Shown one piece after another: positions 1 through 11,028 of a stretch of 64,000 nucleotides of DNA. The notes beneath the pieces are model-generated. The model saw only the letters and a list, made by a program, of their open reading frames with translations. It was not told where the DNA came from and ran no database searches. The position numbers and the translations under genes are program-made. The stretch comes from Neurospora tetrasperma FGSC 2508 (taxonomy: Eukaryota; Ascomycota; Sordariomycetes; Sordariales; Sordariaceae). Where the stretch lies: positions 3,377,599 through 3,441,598 of the forward strand of contig NW_009799099.1 in the NCBI RefSeq assembly GCF_000213175.1, read 5' to 3'. The first letter of the stretch is position 1. Each line of letters starts with the position of its first letter.

Positions 1-445
1 TGCCTGGATGCCAAATGCACATGTCAGGGGGCCCAGACATCGGTCTGGTCTGCATCATGTCTATTTTGGAGTAGTGGCTTTTGATGGCCCATGCGCCGGG
101 GTATCCGTAGCCTTTAAGAGGGCCACTGCTACAATTTATACCATCGAACCAAAATCCCTGCTCCAGGTCCCTGCTGAAGAAAACTTGGCTTGGCTGGGCA
201 GACGGGAAGACCAGTGGGGGCCCCACCTGCTGATAAAGCACAGGCCGATTCGAGGCCGATTCAGGTGCATTCATCGCCCTTCTCCAACTTTCAGAAGGCG
301 AAGATTCATCAGCAGCTTTACTATTTTTTGACAATGACATCGCTCAACCCAAAACCGATTCACAAATTCCATATCAATCAAAACTCCAGCAGCTTAACTG
401 GCGGTTGAGAGGACGTATCACGGGTCTTGGTTAAAAACAGTCAGA
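1..445. other. Upstream region of the CFD1 gene
   Basis: This stretch lies before the first recognisable start codon. Short reading frames here show no family resemblance. It presumably holds the promoter and 5' UTR of the following gene; no clear TATA box was seen. Confidence 0.4.
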
Positions 446-1448
446 ATGTCTCTTGCCAAAGTCAAGCATATTGTCCTGGTATGCATCCCCGGTCATCCGT
501 GGTTTTTTTCTACAGGCTGGACCCCGTCATCACCAAAAACATGTCATTGCTGACCAGAACACACAGGTCCTTTCAGGTAAAGGAGGTGTTGGGAAATCAT
601 CTGTCACAACTCAGCTTGCTCTTTCTCTTTCGCTTGCGGGCCATTCGGTTGGAGTGCTGGACGTAGACCTCACAGGCCCCTCGATTCCGCGCATGTTCGG
701 CATCGAAGATGCCAAAGTAACACAAGCGCCCGGTGGCTGGTTGCCTATCACCGTTCACGAAGCTGACCCATCTGCCGGCGTCGGATCCCTTCGCGTCATG
801 AGCCTCGGTTTCCTTCTTCCCAAGCGGGGTGACGCCGTTGTCTGGCGTGGACCAAAGAAGACTGCCATGGTTCGCCAATTTTTGTCCGACGTGTTCTGGG
901 ACGAGACCGACTATCTCCTCATCGACACGCCTCCCGGTACCAGCGACGAGCACATTTCCTTGGCAGAGAATCTGCTGCAAAAGGCACGACCAGGCCAACT
1001 TGCTGGAGCCGTTGTGGTCACCACCCCTCAGGCCGTGGCAACTGCAGACGTCAGGAAGGAGCTCAACTTTTGCACCAAAACCAACATCCGAGTCCTCGGT
1101 GTTGTGGAGAACATGTGTGGCTTTGTTTGTCCCAACTGCAGCGAGTGCACAAACATTTTCATGAGTGGTGGTGGAGAGGTTATGGCGAATGACTTTGGCG
1201 TTCGTTTCCTTGGCCGTGTTCCGATCGATCCTCAGTTTCTCGTTCTCATCGAGACAGGCAAGAGACCAACGTACCCAGCAGGCACCACGGTCGACGGAAA
1301 AGATATTTCGACTCCTGCTGGAGCTAGCACAAGTGAAGAGGAGGAGGTCAAAGATGGCTCGCGTTTGGTGCACAAGTACAAGGATTGCTCCCTTGCACCT
1401 ATCTTCAGCAAAATCACGGCCGATGTGATATCTGCTGTACAACAATGA
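446..1448 (+). CDS. cfd1: Cytosolic Fe-S cluster assembly factor CFD1 (Mrp/NBP35-type P-loop ATPase)
   Basis: Join 446-478 and 567-1448, 304 aa. The product is a scaffold ATPase of the cytosolic iron-sulfur assembly (CIA) machinery; in the family it pairs with Nbp35 to build and transfer [4Fe-4S] clusters to cytosolic and nuclear apoproteins. The deviant Walker A P-loop GKGGVGKS lies at residues 15-22, [10 protein letters not shown] follows mid-protein, and the cluster-bridging CPNC motif is at C199/C202. The start at 446 is chosen because its 11-codon exon joins through an 88-nt intron (GTATGC donor, CTGAC branch, CAG acceptor) to give the family N-terminus HIVLVLSGKGG. Without that intron the frame opens only at a non-AUG codon. 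There is no N-terminal Cys extension, which separates CFD1 from NBP35. The C-terminal third has an acidic low-complexity insert (SEEEEVKD). Confidence 0.93.
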
Positions 1449-2760
1449 ATGGGATCTCTTCTCAGCCAAGGAGAACGACCAAAAGCTGAATTCTCTTCCA
1501 AAGACTTTCTCTCATCACCCTCCATCCAGGCTGGATCTTCTCCCGGTACCGATTCGCCGGACGAACGACTTGGTTCCGGCAGGAGCTCCATCATTGATGC
1601 ATGCACGCACGTCCAAGCTTGGGTTTACGCAACACAAGCATGCGCAACCACAAGCGACTGTTGCGACCCGATGGACCAAGTGCGGGTGCCGTGGGAAAGA
1701 GGGCCCAAAACCAACTTACGTTGCCTGAATTGGCACTTTCTTAGACAATCATTGCAGAAGCGAGACTACCACAGGGATATTTCTCGTCAGCAGCTGAGAC
1801 CTCCTTCATCAAAACCAATGTAACAACATCCTTGCTATCTCGGCTCCGGGATGAAGACAAACGACTTGAGTCGTCGCAGAGGGTCAGGGTCCTTACTACA
1901 CCCTTATTTTACGCCTTTCCCGCCTACGGACCTTCTGCGGCGCCTTCAAGACATGGATTGTGGATAAGGGATCATGGCTTTATATTGGTTGATTTGAAGC
2001 CCAAAACAGTAGTCCTGATGATGAACAGCTCGCTGGGATAAGCTGGTCACAAGCTGTTACAAGACGTTAACATTTAATCAATGGACTTTTAAAGATGAAA
2101 TGATGCACTGTACCGTTGTGGTCGATAGTGGTCCTGGAACTCAACAAATCCATGCGAATCGAACAAATCCTGCGATTGTGGGCTTCTCCCCGCGTGCCCT
2201 TGAATGCCCTCATATGGATGGTTGATTTCCACTTGTTCCTTTCTATGTTCGTAGATACCTCAAAGACTGACATTCAGTTCAATGAATTTCAAGAACTAGC
2301 CATACATGCCATGATGCTTGGACACGGTTCAGTTTCTGAACAGGATTTCATTGAGACCTGCCCTGTAAGTATTATCTCACATTTCGACGATCATGGAACT
2401 AGTCACGATGATGATTTGTCGAAATTGCCTTTTGGGTTGAATTGTGCCTGATGAGGCCAGTCACAGGCCTAATCCGAATCAATTGTTAGGTGTTCCTGTT
2501 GGTGGAGGTGAGGTACCAGTAGAACGTTGAATCCCAATGCAGCTCGCAAGTTAGTGCTATACTGGTCTCTCGCATATTGTAGCCTAACAGCAGAAACTCG
2601 GGCTGAATCTTGCAGCGCCGGGGACATGGTCGATCTTGGGTCGCAGTGGGCTTTGCTCCTGCTGAATTCCCACTTGTCCCCCGCCAAACAGGGCCGGCAG
2701 GGGCCAAACCTCCAGCAAAAACCCAATCCCACTTTTTTTTCCGGCCTTCCTGTCCATAAA
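1449..2760. other. Intergenic region, CFD1 3' side and decarboxylase promoter
   Basis: About 1.3 kb with only short, unconvincing reading frames on both strands. It should hold the CFD1 3' UTR and the promoter of the downstream S-adenosylmethionine decarboxylase. I recognise no gene, repeat or RNA. Confidence 0.4.
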
Positions 2761-2915
2761 ATTTCAAAATCTCTCATCAGGCGCGTTGCAACCCCTCCTC
2801 TTGAACCTTTCAAACTGTTTGGTCAATCTTCACTCAGACCTTTGACGACGATCTTCCCTCTCGTGAGACCTCTATTTGTTGCCCGTTTCTCGGACCGCGC
2901 ATCAACCGCTACATT

Positions 2916-3695
2916 GTGAGTCTTTTCTCGAGCAATTCGATCCCGACACGCCTTTCGTCCCAACTCGAGTCGTCGCAACATCCCTCCCCCTCCTCTACTT
3001 TGCGCCCGCGGCCAATCCGCTCCACCACCGGTCTCTACGGGAGAGCAACTCTTGTCAAACGGCTTGATTTCCATTCAAGATACACATGCTCGAACAGCAA
3101 CCCGAATTTCGGCCTGCCTTGCCCGTACAGTTCCTCAATACTGTCTTGGGCTTCCCGTCGCCTCTCACTCCCACCTCTACCGCCGCCCCATGAGCTCGAT
3201 CGACCTTCTTCGCTTCCTGTCCAAGCCTGCAAAGTGCGGTTCTTGTTCTCCCGAACTACTTCCTTTTGACTAACCCTCTCTCTGCTAGGCCTAGATAACA
3301 TCCTTCTCAAACATCCTCATAACCAACACCTCGGAGCCTGCCCGCGTCCCTTGAACCGGTTCTCTCGGCCTTCCTACCCCGCCCGATATCGCCTATAGGT
3401 ATCGGTTGTGTCGCGACCACGGCGAACTCGACGACAAAGCCCACCATTCTGCTCTCACGGTTCTATCTCCTTCCGCTTCGCACTCGACCTCCCTAACGTC
3501 TACTTCGTGAGACGTTCAGCTACCTTCATCCACCCACTGCTGCTGGCGAAGCCAGCCTCTTAAAGGACACCACAATCCTGTGGGCCTACTCTCTCAGAAG
3601 AACGCCATCAAAGTTCATCTGAGTGGCAGCTAGTGTCCCGCGGACGCTTCGTTTTAGAAGACACACTGTCAACAACCCCCTCAAACCGACTCAAA
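2916..3695 (+). promoter_or_regulatory. Long 5' leader of the AdoMet decarboxylase gene with probable 5' UTR intron and AUG-free exon
   Basis: A GTGAGT donor at 2916 and a GACTAAC branch followed by a pyrimidine tract and TAG ending at 3288 fit a 373-nt intron in the 5' UTR. The following 407 nt to the start codon contain no ATG in any frame. The putative intron holds two overlapping short frames (3086-3193 and 3190-3273) sharing an ATGA. AdoMet decarboxylase mRNAs in animals and plants are controlled translationally by polyamines through upstream reading frames. That this leader works so is inference; the splice itself is inferred from consensus only. Confidence 0.5.
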
Positions 3696-5207
3696 ATGTC
3701 TGGCCTCGGAGTTCCCGCCATTCCCGCCAACTACACCTTCTCCCCTTCCGAGGGCACTCCTTACCTTACCATCAACCACGATGTCGCTGCCGACCTCGAC
3801 TCCACCAATGCCTTTGAAGGCCCCGAGAAGCTCCTCGAGGTCTGGTTCGCGCCCAGCGCCAAGGCTCTCCCTGCCGGTGTCAAGGAGGGTGGCCTGAAGG
3901 CCGTCAATCCTGACTGCTGGACCCCAATGCTTGATTTGGTCCACTGCAAGGTCCTGTCCATCATCAACTCCGAGAACGTGGACTCATACCTTCTCTCTGA
4001 ATCCAGCATGTTTGTGTTCCCCCACAAGATCATCCTCAAGACATGCGGTACCACCACTCTGCTGCTTGGTCTGGACTTGATGTTGCGCATCGCCGCCGTC
4101 GAGGCTGGATTTCCTTTCCATAACGTGGCTTCGTTGGAGGACCCCAAGGTTGCCGCTACTCCTCTGCGCGTGTTCTATAGCCGTAAGAACTTTTTGTTTC
4201 CCCAGAAGCAGCGTGGGCCCCACAAGAGCTGGAGAGATGAGGTTACCTTCTTGGATAACATGTTCGAGAACGGAAGTGCCTACATGGTTGGCAAGATGAA
4301 CGGTGACCATTGGTACCTTTACATTACATCCCCCACCAGCTCCCTGACTCCTCCACGCACCCCCACTTCCAGCCGCGGTGTCAGCCCTAGTCGTAGGTCC
4401 AAGATTCCTACCGGTATCGTGGCTCCCTTTGGAGGTGTGATCGAAAACAACGCGGACGAGACTTTGGAGATCCTGATGACCGACCTGGATCCCGAGAACG
4501 CCAAGAAGTTCTACCTTGAAGAAGCGACCGCGATCGCCAAGGAGAAGCTCTTTTCCAAATCTGAGGCGAACGGAGATGCCTCTTTTGACGTCTTCAGCAG
4601 CTCCGGAGACTGCGATGCTGATGGCCAGGCTGTTCTTCCCGAAGCCCTTACCACCGAGGGTCACGCCTTGGGTACTGTCGTGTCGGAAGCATGCGGTCTT
4701 TCCGCCGTGTATCCCACCTCCACCTATCCTGATGCTCGCATCGATGCGTACCAGTTCTCCCCTTGCGGCTTTTCCGCCAACGGTGTTGTACCAGCTGTCG
4801 CGGGCGCCGACGGCACTATTCCCAAGGCCGGCCACTACTTCACGGTTCATGTCACCCCTGAGCCCCAGTGCTCTTTTGCCTCCTTCGAAACCAACGTTCC
4901 CGGAGGCCAGAACGGGCGCCAGACAGCTGAAGTTATTGAGCAGGTTGTTAACATCTTCCGCCCTGGACGTTTCAGTGTGACTTTGTTCGAGGCCAAGGGC
5001 GCATTGGCCACCACACCTGGCGAGGATGCTGATGATTCCCGTCGCAGCTGGGGCGCCGCTGCTAAGCAGCGTATGGAGCGCATCAACGGATATCGTCGCG
5101 TTGACCGTATTGTTCACGATTTCGAGGATTACGACCTCGTATTCCGCTACTACGAGCGCGAAGACTGGGTTGGAGGTGGAGGAGCTAGAATGGGCGAGGA
5201 GTTTTAA
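3696..5207 (+). CDS. spe-2: S-adenosylmethionine decarboxylase proenzyme
   Basis: Single exon, 503 aa. It decarboxylates S-adenosylmethionine to supply the aminopropyl donor for spermidine and spermine synthesis. The proenzyme self-cleaves to make its pyruvoyl cofactor: the site is LLSESSMFVF, with cleavage expected between E102 and S103, so S103 becomes the pyruvoyl group. The conserved KTCGTT segment with its acid Cys follows about 15 residues later. The start at 3696 is the first ATG after a 400-nt ATG-free leader and begins MSGLGVPAIPANYTF; the in-frame extension upstream has no ATG. The protein is longer than the roughly 330-aa animal enzymes, partly through a Ser/Thr/Pro-rich insert after residue about 210. 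The symbol spe-2 is the Neurospora name for this function. Confidence 0.95.
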   Translation: MSGLGVPAIPANYTFSPSEGTPYLTINHDVAADLDSTNAFEGPEKLLEVWFAPSAKALPAGVKEGGLKAVNPDCWTPMLDLVHCKVLSIINSENVDSYLLSESSMFVFPHKIILKTCGTTTLLLGLDLMLRIAAVEAGFPFHNVASLEDPKVAATPLRVFYSRKNFLFPQKQRGPHKSWRDEVTFLDNMFENGSAYMVGKMNGDHWYLYITSPTSSLTPPRTPTSSRGVSPSRRSKIPTGIVAPFGGVIENNADETLEILMTDLDPENAKKFYLEEATAIAKEKLFSKSEANGDASFDVFSSSGDCDADGQAVLPEALTTEGHALGTVVSEACGLSAVYPTSTYPDARIDAYQFSPCGFSANGVVPAVAGADGTIPKAGHYFTVHVTPEPQCSFASFETNVPGGQNGRQTAEVIEQVVNIFRPGRFSVTLFEAKGALATTPGEDADDSRRSWGAAAKQRMERINGYRRVDRIVHDFEDYDLVFRYYEREDWVGGGGARMGEEF

Positions 5208-5970
5208 AGTGGTTCCAAGCGCCTGGATGAATCGAATACCATCAAATTTCCCATTTCTTGTCATATCCGCATACATTCCTTCACCATCATCAGCGATACC
5301 CTTACCTATTATTCTGCCTGCTGCTCTGTATTTGCTGCGGCTCTGTGCCCTGTAATGATGTCGCTCTCACTTTTTCCCGGATTGATCATGGTCATTCATC
5401 TGGTTTCAATCTCATCACTGTAATTCACCTCCATTGCCTATCGTCATTCATAGCTTGTTTCGTTCTTCCCGATGAGTAGCATGGACATTGATGACTCGAC
5501 CTCCTGCGTTTCTGTCGTGATGGCCTTGGCTGAGACCTACACCCAGAGTTCGCATTCCAGTTCCTGATCTACGCCCCATCGAAGAATGTTTTTTCTCCAA
5601 TCCGGCACAGGCGTTGCAACATCCACCAGCTGCTTTCCAGCAGTATAGGAATCACGGAACACACTGTCATGTAGTGGCACGGTGGCCTTCCTGCCACAAG
5701 TCTAGCGCAGGCATGTGAGTCCTTGACTACACAACGCCAACCTCTGCGTTGGGGCCACCACATCAGCAAATGACTTATTTCTCCCTTATCAAGTTGTTTA
5801 TTCTCTTGACCTTCGCACCTCTCTCTCTAACTGGATAACGTCAGAACGGCCAATCCGGGAAGTTGCCGACGACGACGACGACAACAGGTATCGCTGGCGA
5901 TATCAACGAGATTATCTTGAGCTACTGCATCTCTGGATCGTGAGCAGTGATCGCTCGCAACGCGTACGAT
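5208..5970. other. Intergenic region
   Basis: 3' UTR of the decarboxylase and promoter/5' UTR of the next gene. Short reading frames show no resemblance to known families. Nothing else was recognised. Confidence 0.4.
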
Positions 5971-7553
5971 ATGGATCAACAACCGGTTTCTGACGCTGCG
6001 AGCAGCGTCGAAAAGCAGCAACTTCCAACACCACCACCGCCAGAGCCGCGATTTGGAGGATGGATGCCGATAGTCGCTCTTACGGGACTGGTTATCGCAT
6101 TTCTTGCATCAACATCGGGAATCGTCGTGTCGATTCTCTACTTGGCCAAGAAGATTGCCGCAAACGAGAATGCAATGCTGGGCATCGCGCAAAGTTTTAT
6201 GCTGTTTGCTGTAGGTTTTCCCTAGTTTCCCCTCCCCCTCTCTATTTCACCCACATCTTTATGCTTACAAGTTCCCAGTCAATTTTTTCTATGGCTTACA
6301 TCGGTTACCATATTCGAGCCACCCGGGCTGGCAACACCCTCTACGGTATTCTGGATACACAGGGTCGCAAAACCCTACACCCCGTTCATGCCCGGACAAG
6401 GATGCTGATAATATCTGCCACCTCCGTCTGGGTGCTTACAATCATACTTCTCGCCGTTGGGATATACTTTGGCGGAGGAGGGAGCAAGACTGTTCTGCTT
6501 AATATGGATCTATTTGCTTCCATCATGGCCAGTCTCGCCCTCAGTATCGAATGCTACGTCGTCTTCAGGGTAGATCCTCCCTTTCTGCTGCCGTGGCTAT
6601 CACCGTGGGATGCGAGGATCAGGCCTCGTGGGTTTGATTTCGAAGAGAACTCGACATCCATAAAGGTAGTAGCGATGGACAAATTTGCTAGGGGTTTCGA
6701 CGCTTCTATCCTTGACCGCGAGTCCTCGCCTACGGAAAGGATCAGGCCTAAGACTCCCACTCACATATCTCCACCATCTAGCCCGACGCCTTCGAGACCT
6801 GGAGGGCCGCGACCGATGATGCCAGCGAAATCGGATAGTGTCCTGAGCGGCTCAACGCTTCATGATGGTCATAGTGTTGACGGCGCATCCGGATCAGGTC
6901 ATACTCTCCCAAAGCCGCCATTGGCGACTTACCAGAACATTGAACCACAACGCATAATGCCAAAGGCTCCTGTCCCTCAGGCATCAAATCACAACTACTC
7001 CAATTCTTCCGAGACCTTCACCAATGTCCCACTATCTCCCACCCCCTATCTCGCGCAGACTCCCCAGCCTTGGAGTTCACAGCCGGCCCTGACACAAACA
7101 CCATCGACAATGGCCAGCCCACAAGCACCGTGCCCCCCTCCTCCACAGGCTTCTAACATGTCGTATGCGGAAGCGCAACAGCAGCAACAGCAGCAGCAAC
7201 AAGGCCATTATTACCAACAATACCCGCAGCATCCTCATCAATATCAACCCTACAGCCCTCCGCAATATCATTACGGCCCGCCTCCGCAAGTTCAGCACGT
7301 ACCCGTCCAACAGCCACCTTACTACCAACATCAATACCAGTATCACCCAAGTCAGTCATCAACACAATGGGCGTATCCTCAGCAACCAACTGCCGTTTAT
7401 GGGACGCCAGGACCAGGGAATGTCTCGCCCATGCCGTCAACCCCAGATTACCGGGATGCAGACAGTGAACCGGTGTCGCCGTTAACCCGACAGAGCAGTG
7501 GGATGAGCGCGCAAGTGAGGAGCATGCCGGGAACGTTTCGGGACGGGAGTTAG
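5971..7553 (+). CDS. Four-helix membrane protein with Pro/Gln-rich cytoplasmic tail (unknown function)
   Basis: Join 5971-6210 and 6279-7553 (68-nt intron, GTAGGT donor, CAG acceptor, phase 0), 504 aa. I do not recognise the family. The N-terminal half shows four hydrophobic segments: one from about residue 32, one spanning the splice junction (SFMLFA then SIFSMAYIGYHI), one around MLIISATSVWVLTIILL and one around MDLFASIMASLALSIECYVVF. From about residue 200 the chain is a long disordered tail rich in Ser, Pro, Gln and Tyr. It includes a run of eight or more Gln near 7186 and Gln/Tyr/His/Pro repeats. This is a common layout for fungal membrane proteins with a disordered cytosolic region. No catalytic motif is visible. 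The start is the first ATG of the frame, followed by a short polar N-terminus. Confidence 0.75.
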
Positions 7554-8648
7554 CGCAAGTGAGGGAAATGGGAAGAGGCTAGCGAGAATGGATTGGCGCG
7601 CCCGATGCGCGTCGGGCCCAGAAGGGGAAAAAGGAACTTGGAAAGCATGGTTCTTTAAGGTTGCGAACAGGACACTTCCTCTGCGCGACATATCATTTAG
7701 GACCGACATGACGACGGAATGAAATAAGACAGGAAGTAATCGAAGCGGAGATTGTTAATTGTATTACATAGAATCCATAAGAAATAAATCTGGTGCGTAT
7801 TACCTTGCACTCACTACGGGTTGATGTCCTGATGCTGGCCAAATTCTGCTAACACCTTTGCAATGATCTTCCGGGTTAGGCTGTTAGTGCAAAGAACTCA
7901 ATGTGGAGACGTGAAAGTCACCCTTGGTCTCAGCTCTCGCAGATGAGACGCAATGTTGTGATGCACTCTCGAAACATCCAAACAAACGACAAAAGATCGA
8001 ATTGATAAGTATGCATCCATTTAATTGAGAAATTACTTTGCAGTCGCTCCCCGTCGAAGCATTTGTTTGCATTGGGAGTGACAATAGTAGGTACCTTGTA
8101 CCTTCTATTCCACGTGACAGCGTGTGCCAACCTAGTATAAGAAAGTCAATTGACAGGCAACCGCCAGGCAGCAGTCGCGATTGTGGGACTCGCTTCACGA
8201 CAAACGACGTACTTTCCATTTTATTATTTGGAGCCTGAAAATAAACGCGGTGACTCTGGAAATCCTGTTCTCTTCATATATATCTCTTCCTCCAATCTTC
8301 CCGAGCAGGTTCCCCCTTCTTCCTGTTCATCCATCACGACTTCTTCTGTTTCTCACACGCTCGCACGCGCTAGGTACTCACTTTGCCAACAACTACCAAA
8401 CTCGATCCATCTACGTGCCTCGATAACCGCCATCAAGAGGTCGCTCCTTCCTTCTCGATATCCATCTCGCCTTTTTCTCTCCCTCACTCACCCCGGCCTT
8501 CACTGCAACCCCAGCCGAGTCGTTGATTATTTACTCAACCTTCCACAAGCAGACCGTCTTTCTTTCTGCTGATCCATCACACCTTCTCTCTAAACACCGC
8601 TCACCTCGCACATCACTCACATCGACTTCAGTCCAATCACCACGCAGG
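7554..8648. other. Intergenic region with CT-rich leader of the F-box gene
   Basis: The first part is the 3' side of the membrane-protein gene, with an AATAAA-like signal near 7784. From about 8280 the sequence becomes strongly CT-rich, typical of a fungal 5' UTR, up to the start at 8649. No gene recognised. Confidence 0.4.
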
Positions 8649-10385
8649 ATGACAACTACGACCCCAACACCAGAGGAGGACACTCGTGCTCCCTCGTCAG
8701 AGGCGTATCTGGCGCGAATGCCACTAGAAGTCCTGACGAGAATCACTTACTTCGTCAGAACACCCGACCTTGGCAATGCGCGCTTGACGTGCAGATGGCT
8801 GGAAAGCGCCCTCTTCCACTCGTTTGCCTACGAGTTCTTCCGCAAGAAGCAGTTCATGCTCTACGGACCCAGTCTGCAAGTCCTCGTTGACATATCCAAA
8901 CATCCGGGCTTTTCGCCCTACTTGAAACATGTAATCATCGGCGCCGACCAAATCCTCGAACCCCACAGAATTCAGTCTCGGCAGGACGAGACAAAATTGC
9001 TGAACTGGCACCTCGCATACGCTGATCAACGAACACTGTTGGCATCAGGCCGTGCACGGGACATGCTGGTCGAAGCCTTCAAGAACTTGCCCAACCTCGA
9101 GACTGTCGATCTTCGAGATTTCCACTCTCCCTCGCGGACCCGCGACGGCGACGCAGGTTGGAAAAGCTATGGCTTTAACACCCTATCCGAAACCACCGGA
9201 GTTAAACATTTCACCGGACAGCCGCGGGTAGGCGAAGAAGATTATCCGACGCTCTTGTTCACACTCATCACCCACGCCTTGGCCGCGGCCAAAGCACGCC
9301 CAAAAGGCATCGAAGTGGTTATCAGAGAAAACTGGGCGGTGCGCGACCATGGCTTCCTGGTACCTCCTTACCTAGAGCCAGATTTTCTGCCGGTATTGGC
9401 GGGCCTCAAGAAGCTGCATCTCGTGCTGGATGCCGACCTAGCCACACACAGGGACATTGAGATTCAATATCTCCTGTTCAAGAAATTCCTTGCGCTCACA
9501 CCCAATCTTACCTGGCTTCGAGTCAACTTTGAGAGATCAATTTCACACTATGGAGGGAAAGAGGCTCTGCTTAAGTGGCTGGCCAGCTCCCTTCGTCCTG
9601 GTACCTGGTCATCGCCTGGCCTCATTAACGCCGATCCTTCCCGTTTGCCGCCGCCCGTCGAGTTCGACCACCTGGAACAACTGGACATCGGTCAACTCGA
9701 TGTTTCGGCAAACACTCTTTATCGCCTATTTAACAAGTTCTCTTCTACTTTGAAAGCGATTAGCCTGCGCAGGGTCAAAATCCAGCAAAGTTCTGACCAA
9801 CAGACATTCGACCAGGATGACGATGAGCAGAACCCATTGATCAAGCTCTTGCGCAGCCTCAAGAAGGAGTCGTTCCCACATCTTCGAGAATTGAGCCTGA
9901 GTCTACTGAGCGCGGAGGTCACGTCCACTACTTCCGGGGCTACGCTCCACTACCCAGTAGTGGGATTTGTTAATCCAGACGAGGCCGAGAACTATCGGAA
10001 GGGCATTTCAGCAACAGGGTATCAAAACCTTTGGGGGTTAGCTCAAGCCATTGGGGACAGGACCTATACTGGCCTGAAACTGGAGACGTTTCTCAGCAAC
10101 CCCGCCGCAGACATAGCTACACCTGGCAAACACATCACAGGTGTTCCGCGTGAGCAGCACCCTTCTTTTTATCAATTTCATCACCCTCAGCACCACATTT
10201 TCTATTAGTCCAACCTCGTCAGCCTCGACAGAACTTTCAAGCGGAAGTCGGTCAAACAAGTCTGTTGCCCTTACTAACCATACATCTTAGTCCCTGGACA
10301 ATCGGACGACGAATCAGATTTCGACTCAAGCGACGATGACGACGAGGGGTCGAGTGATGATGACGGCAGCGCGGCGGACGATTAG
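8649..10385 (+). CDS. F-box domain protein with acidic C-terminus
   Basis: Join 8649-10149 and 10291-10385 (141-nt intron with GTGAGC donor, CTAAC branch and TAG acceptor), 531 aa. Residues about 20-60 (ARMPLEVLTRITYFV, then LTCRWLESALFHSF) form an F-box, the Skp1-binding motif of SCF ubiquitin ligases. The rest is probably the substrate-recruiting part and has leucine-spaced stretches. F-box proteins of this type are numerous in fungi and the target cannot be told. The second exon was chosen because it yields an acidic tail (DDESDFDSSDDDDEGSSDDD) ending at TAG 10383; reading through the donor instead gives a non-acidic stretch stopping at 10208. The start is the first ATG after a CT-rich leader. 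Confidence 0.82.
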
Positions 10386-11028
10386 TTGTCTATGGTTTTT
10401 CCGAGGTTACAGCGCTGGTCTATTCCTTCTATATTGAACAAGAAGGGATGGTTATGGACGAGAAGCTTCAAATTGCTTTCATTGCTTAAAGTCGAAGATA
10501 CCCGATACCCGCCAAGAAACTGTGTTGGTTTTTAGACGCAGGTACTGGCAGCCGTTATACCAATTAGCCAATATCTTTTGTAAACTCAAAAGAAACGGTT
10601 TCTAGCTCTTCTTCGCATGGAATGGATTGATCAAGGCAATTATGCAAGTGCTTATTTTGGGTTTCCGGTTTTCCGGTGTAGCCACTAACGATCAGGGCCT
10701 AAGGCCGCGGTGCGTCGCCACTAACAGCTGTTAACAACGTCACTGCCCCCTGTGACTGAACCTGTCCCTGGAAGTTCCATAATGTGATCATCATCTCCAC
10801 AACCTTAATTCGACCACCAAAACCCACAGCGGCCCACTTTCAGCTCCAGTTTCACCAGTGACTCTGTTGACATAGCCACACAAGAAATTCGCCTTGGAGT
10901 CCTCCCAATTCGTCATCTACTATTTATCCCAGGGCCCAACGACGACTGTTTGATATTCTGTGCTCTCGGGCTTGAATCACAAAATTCCACGACAACCAAA
11001 GGTTATACCAACAATACAACCGCCCACT
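10386..11028. other. Intergenic region
   Basis: About 640 bp between two same-strand genes. It holds the 3' end of the F-box gene and the leader of the GH64-like gene. No gene or repeat recognised. Confidence 0.4.
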
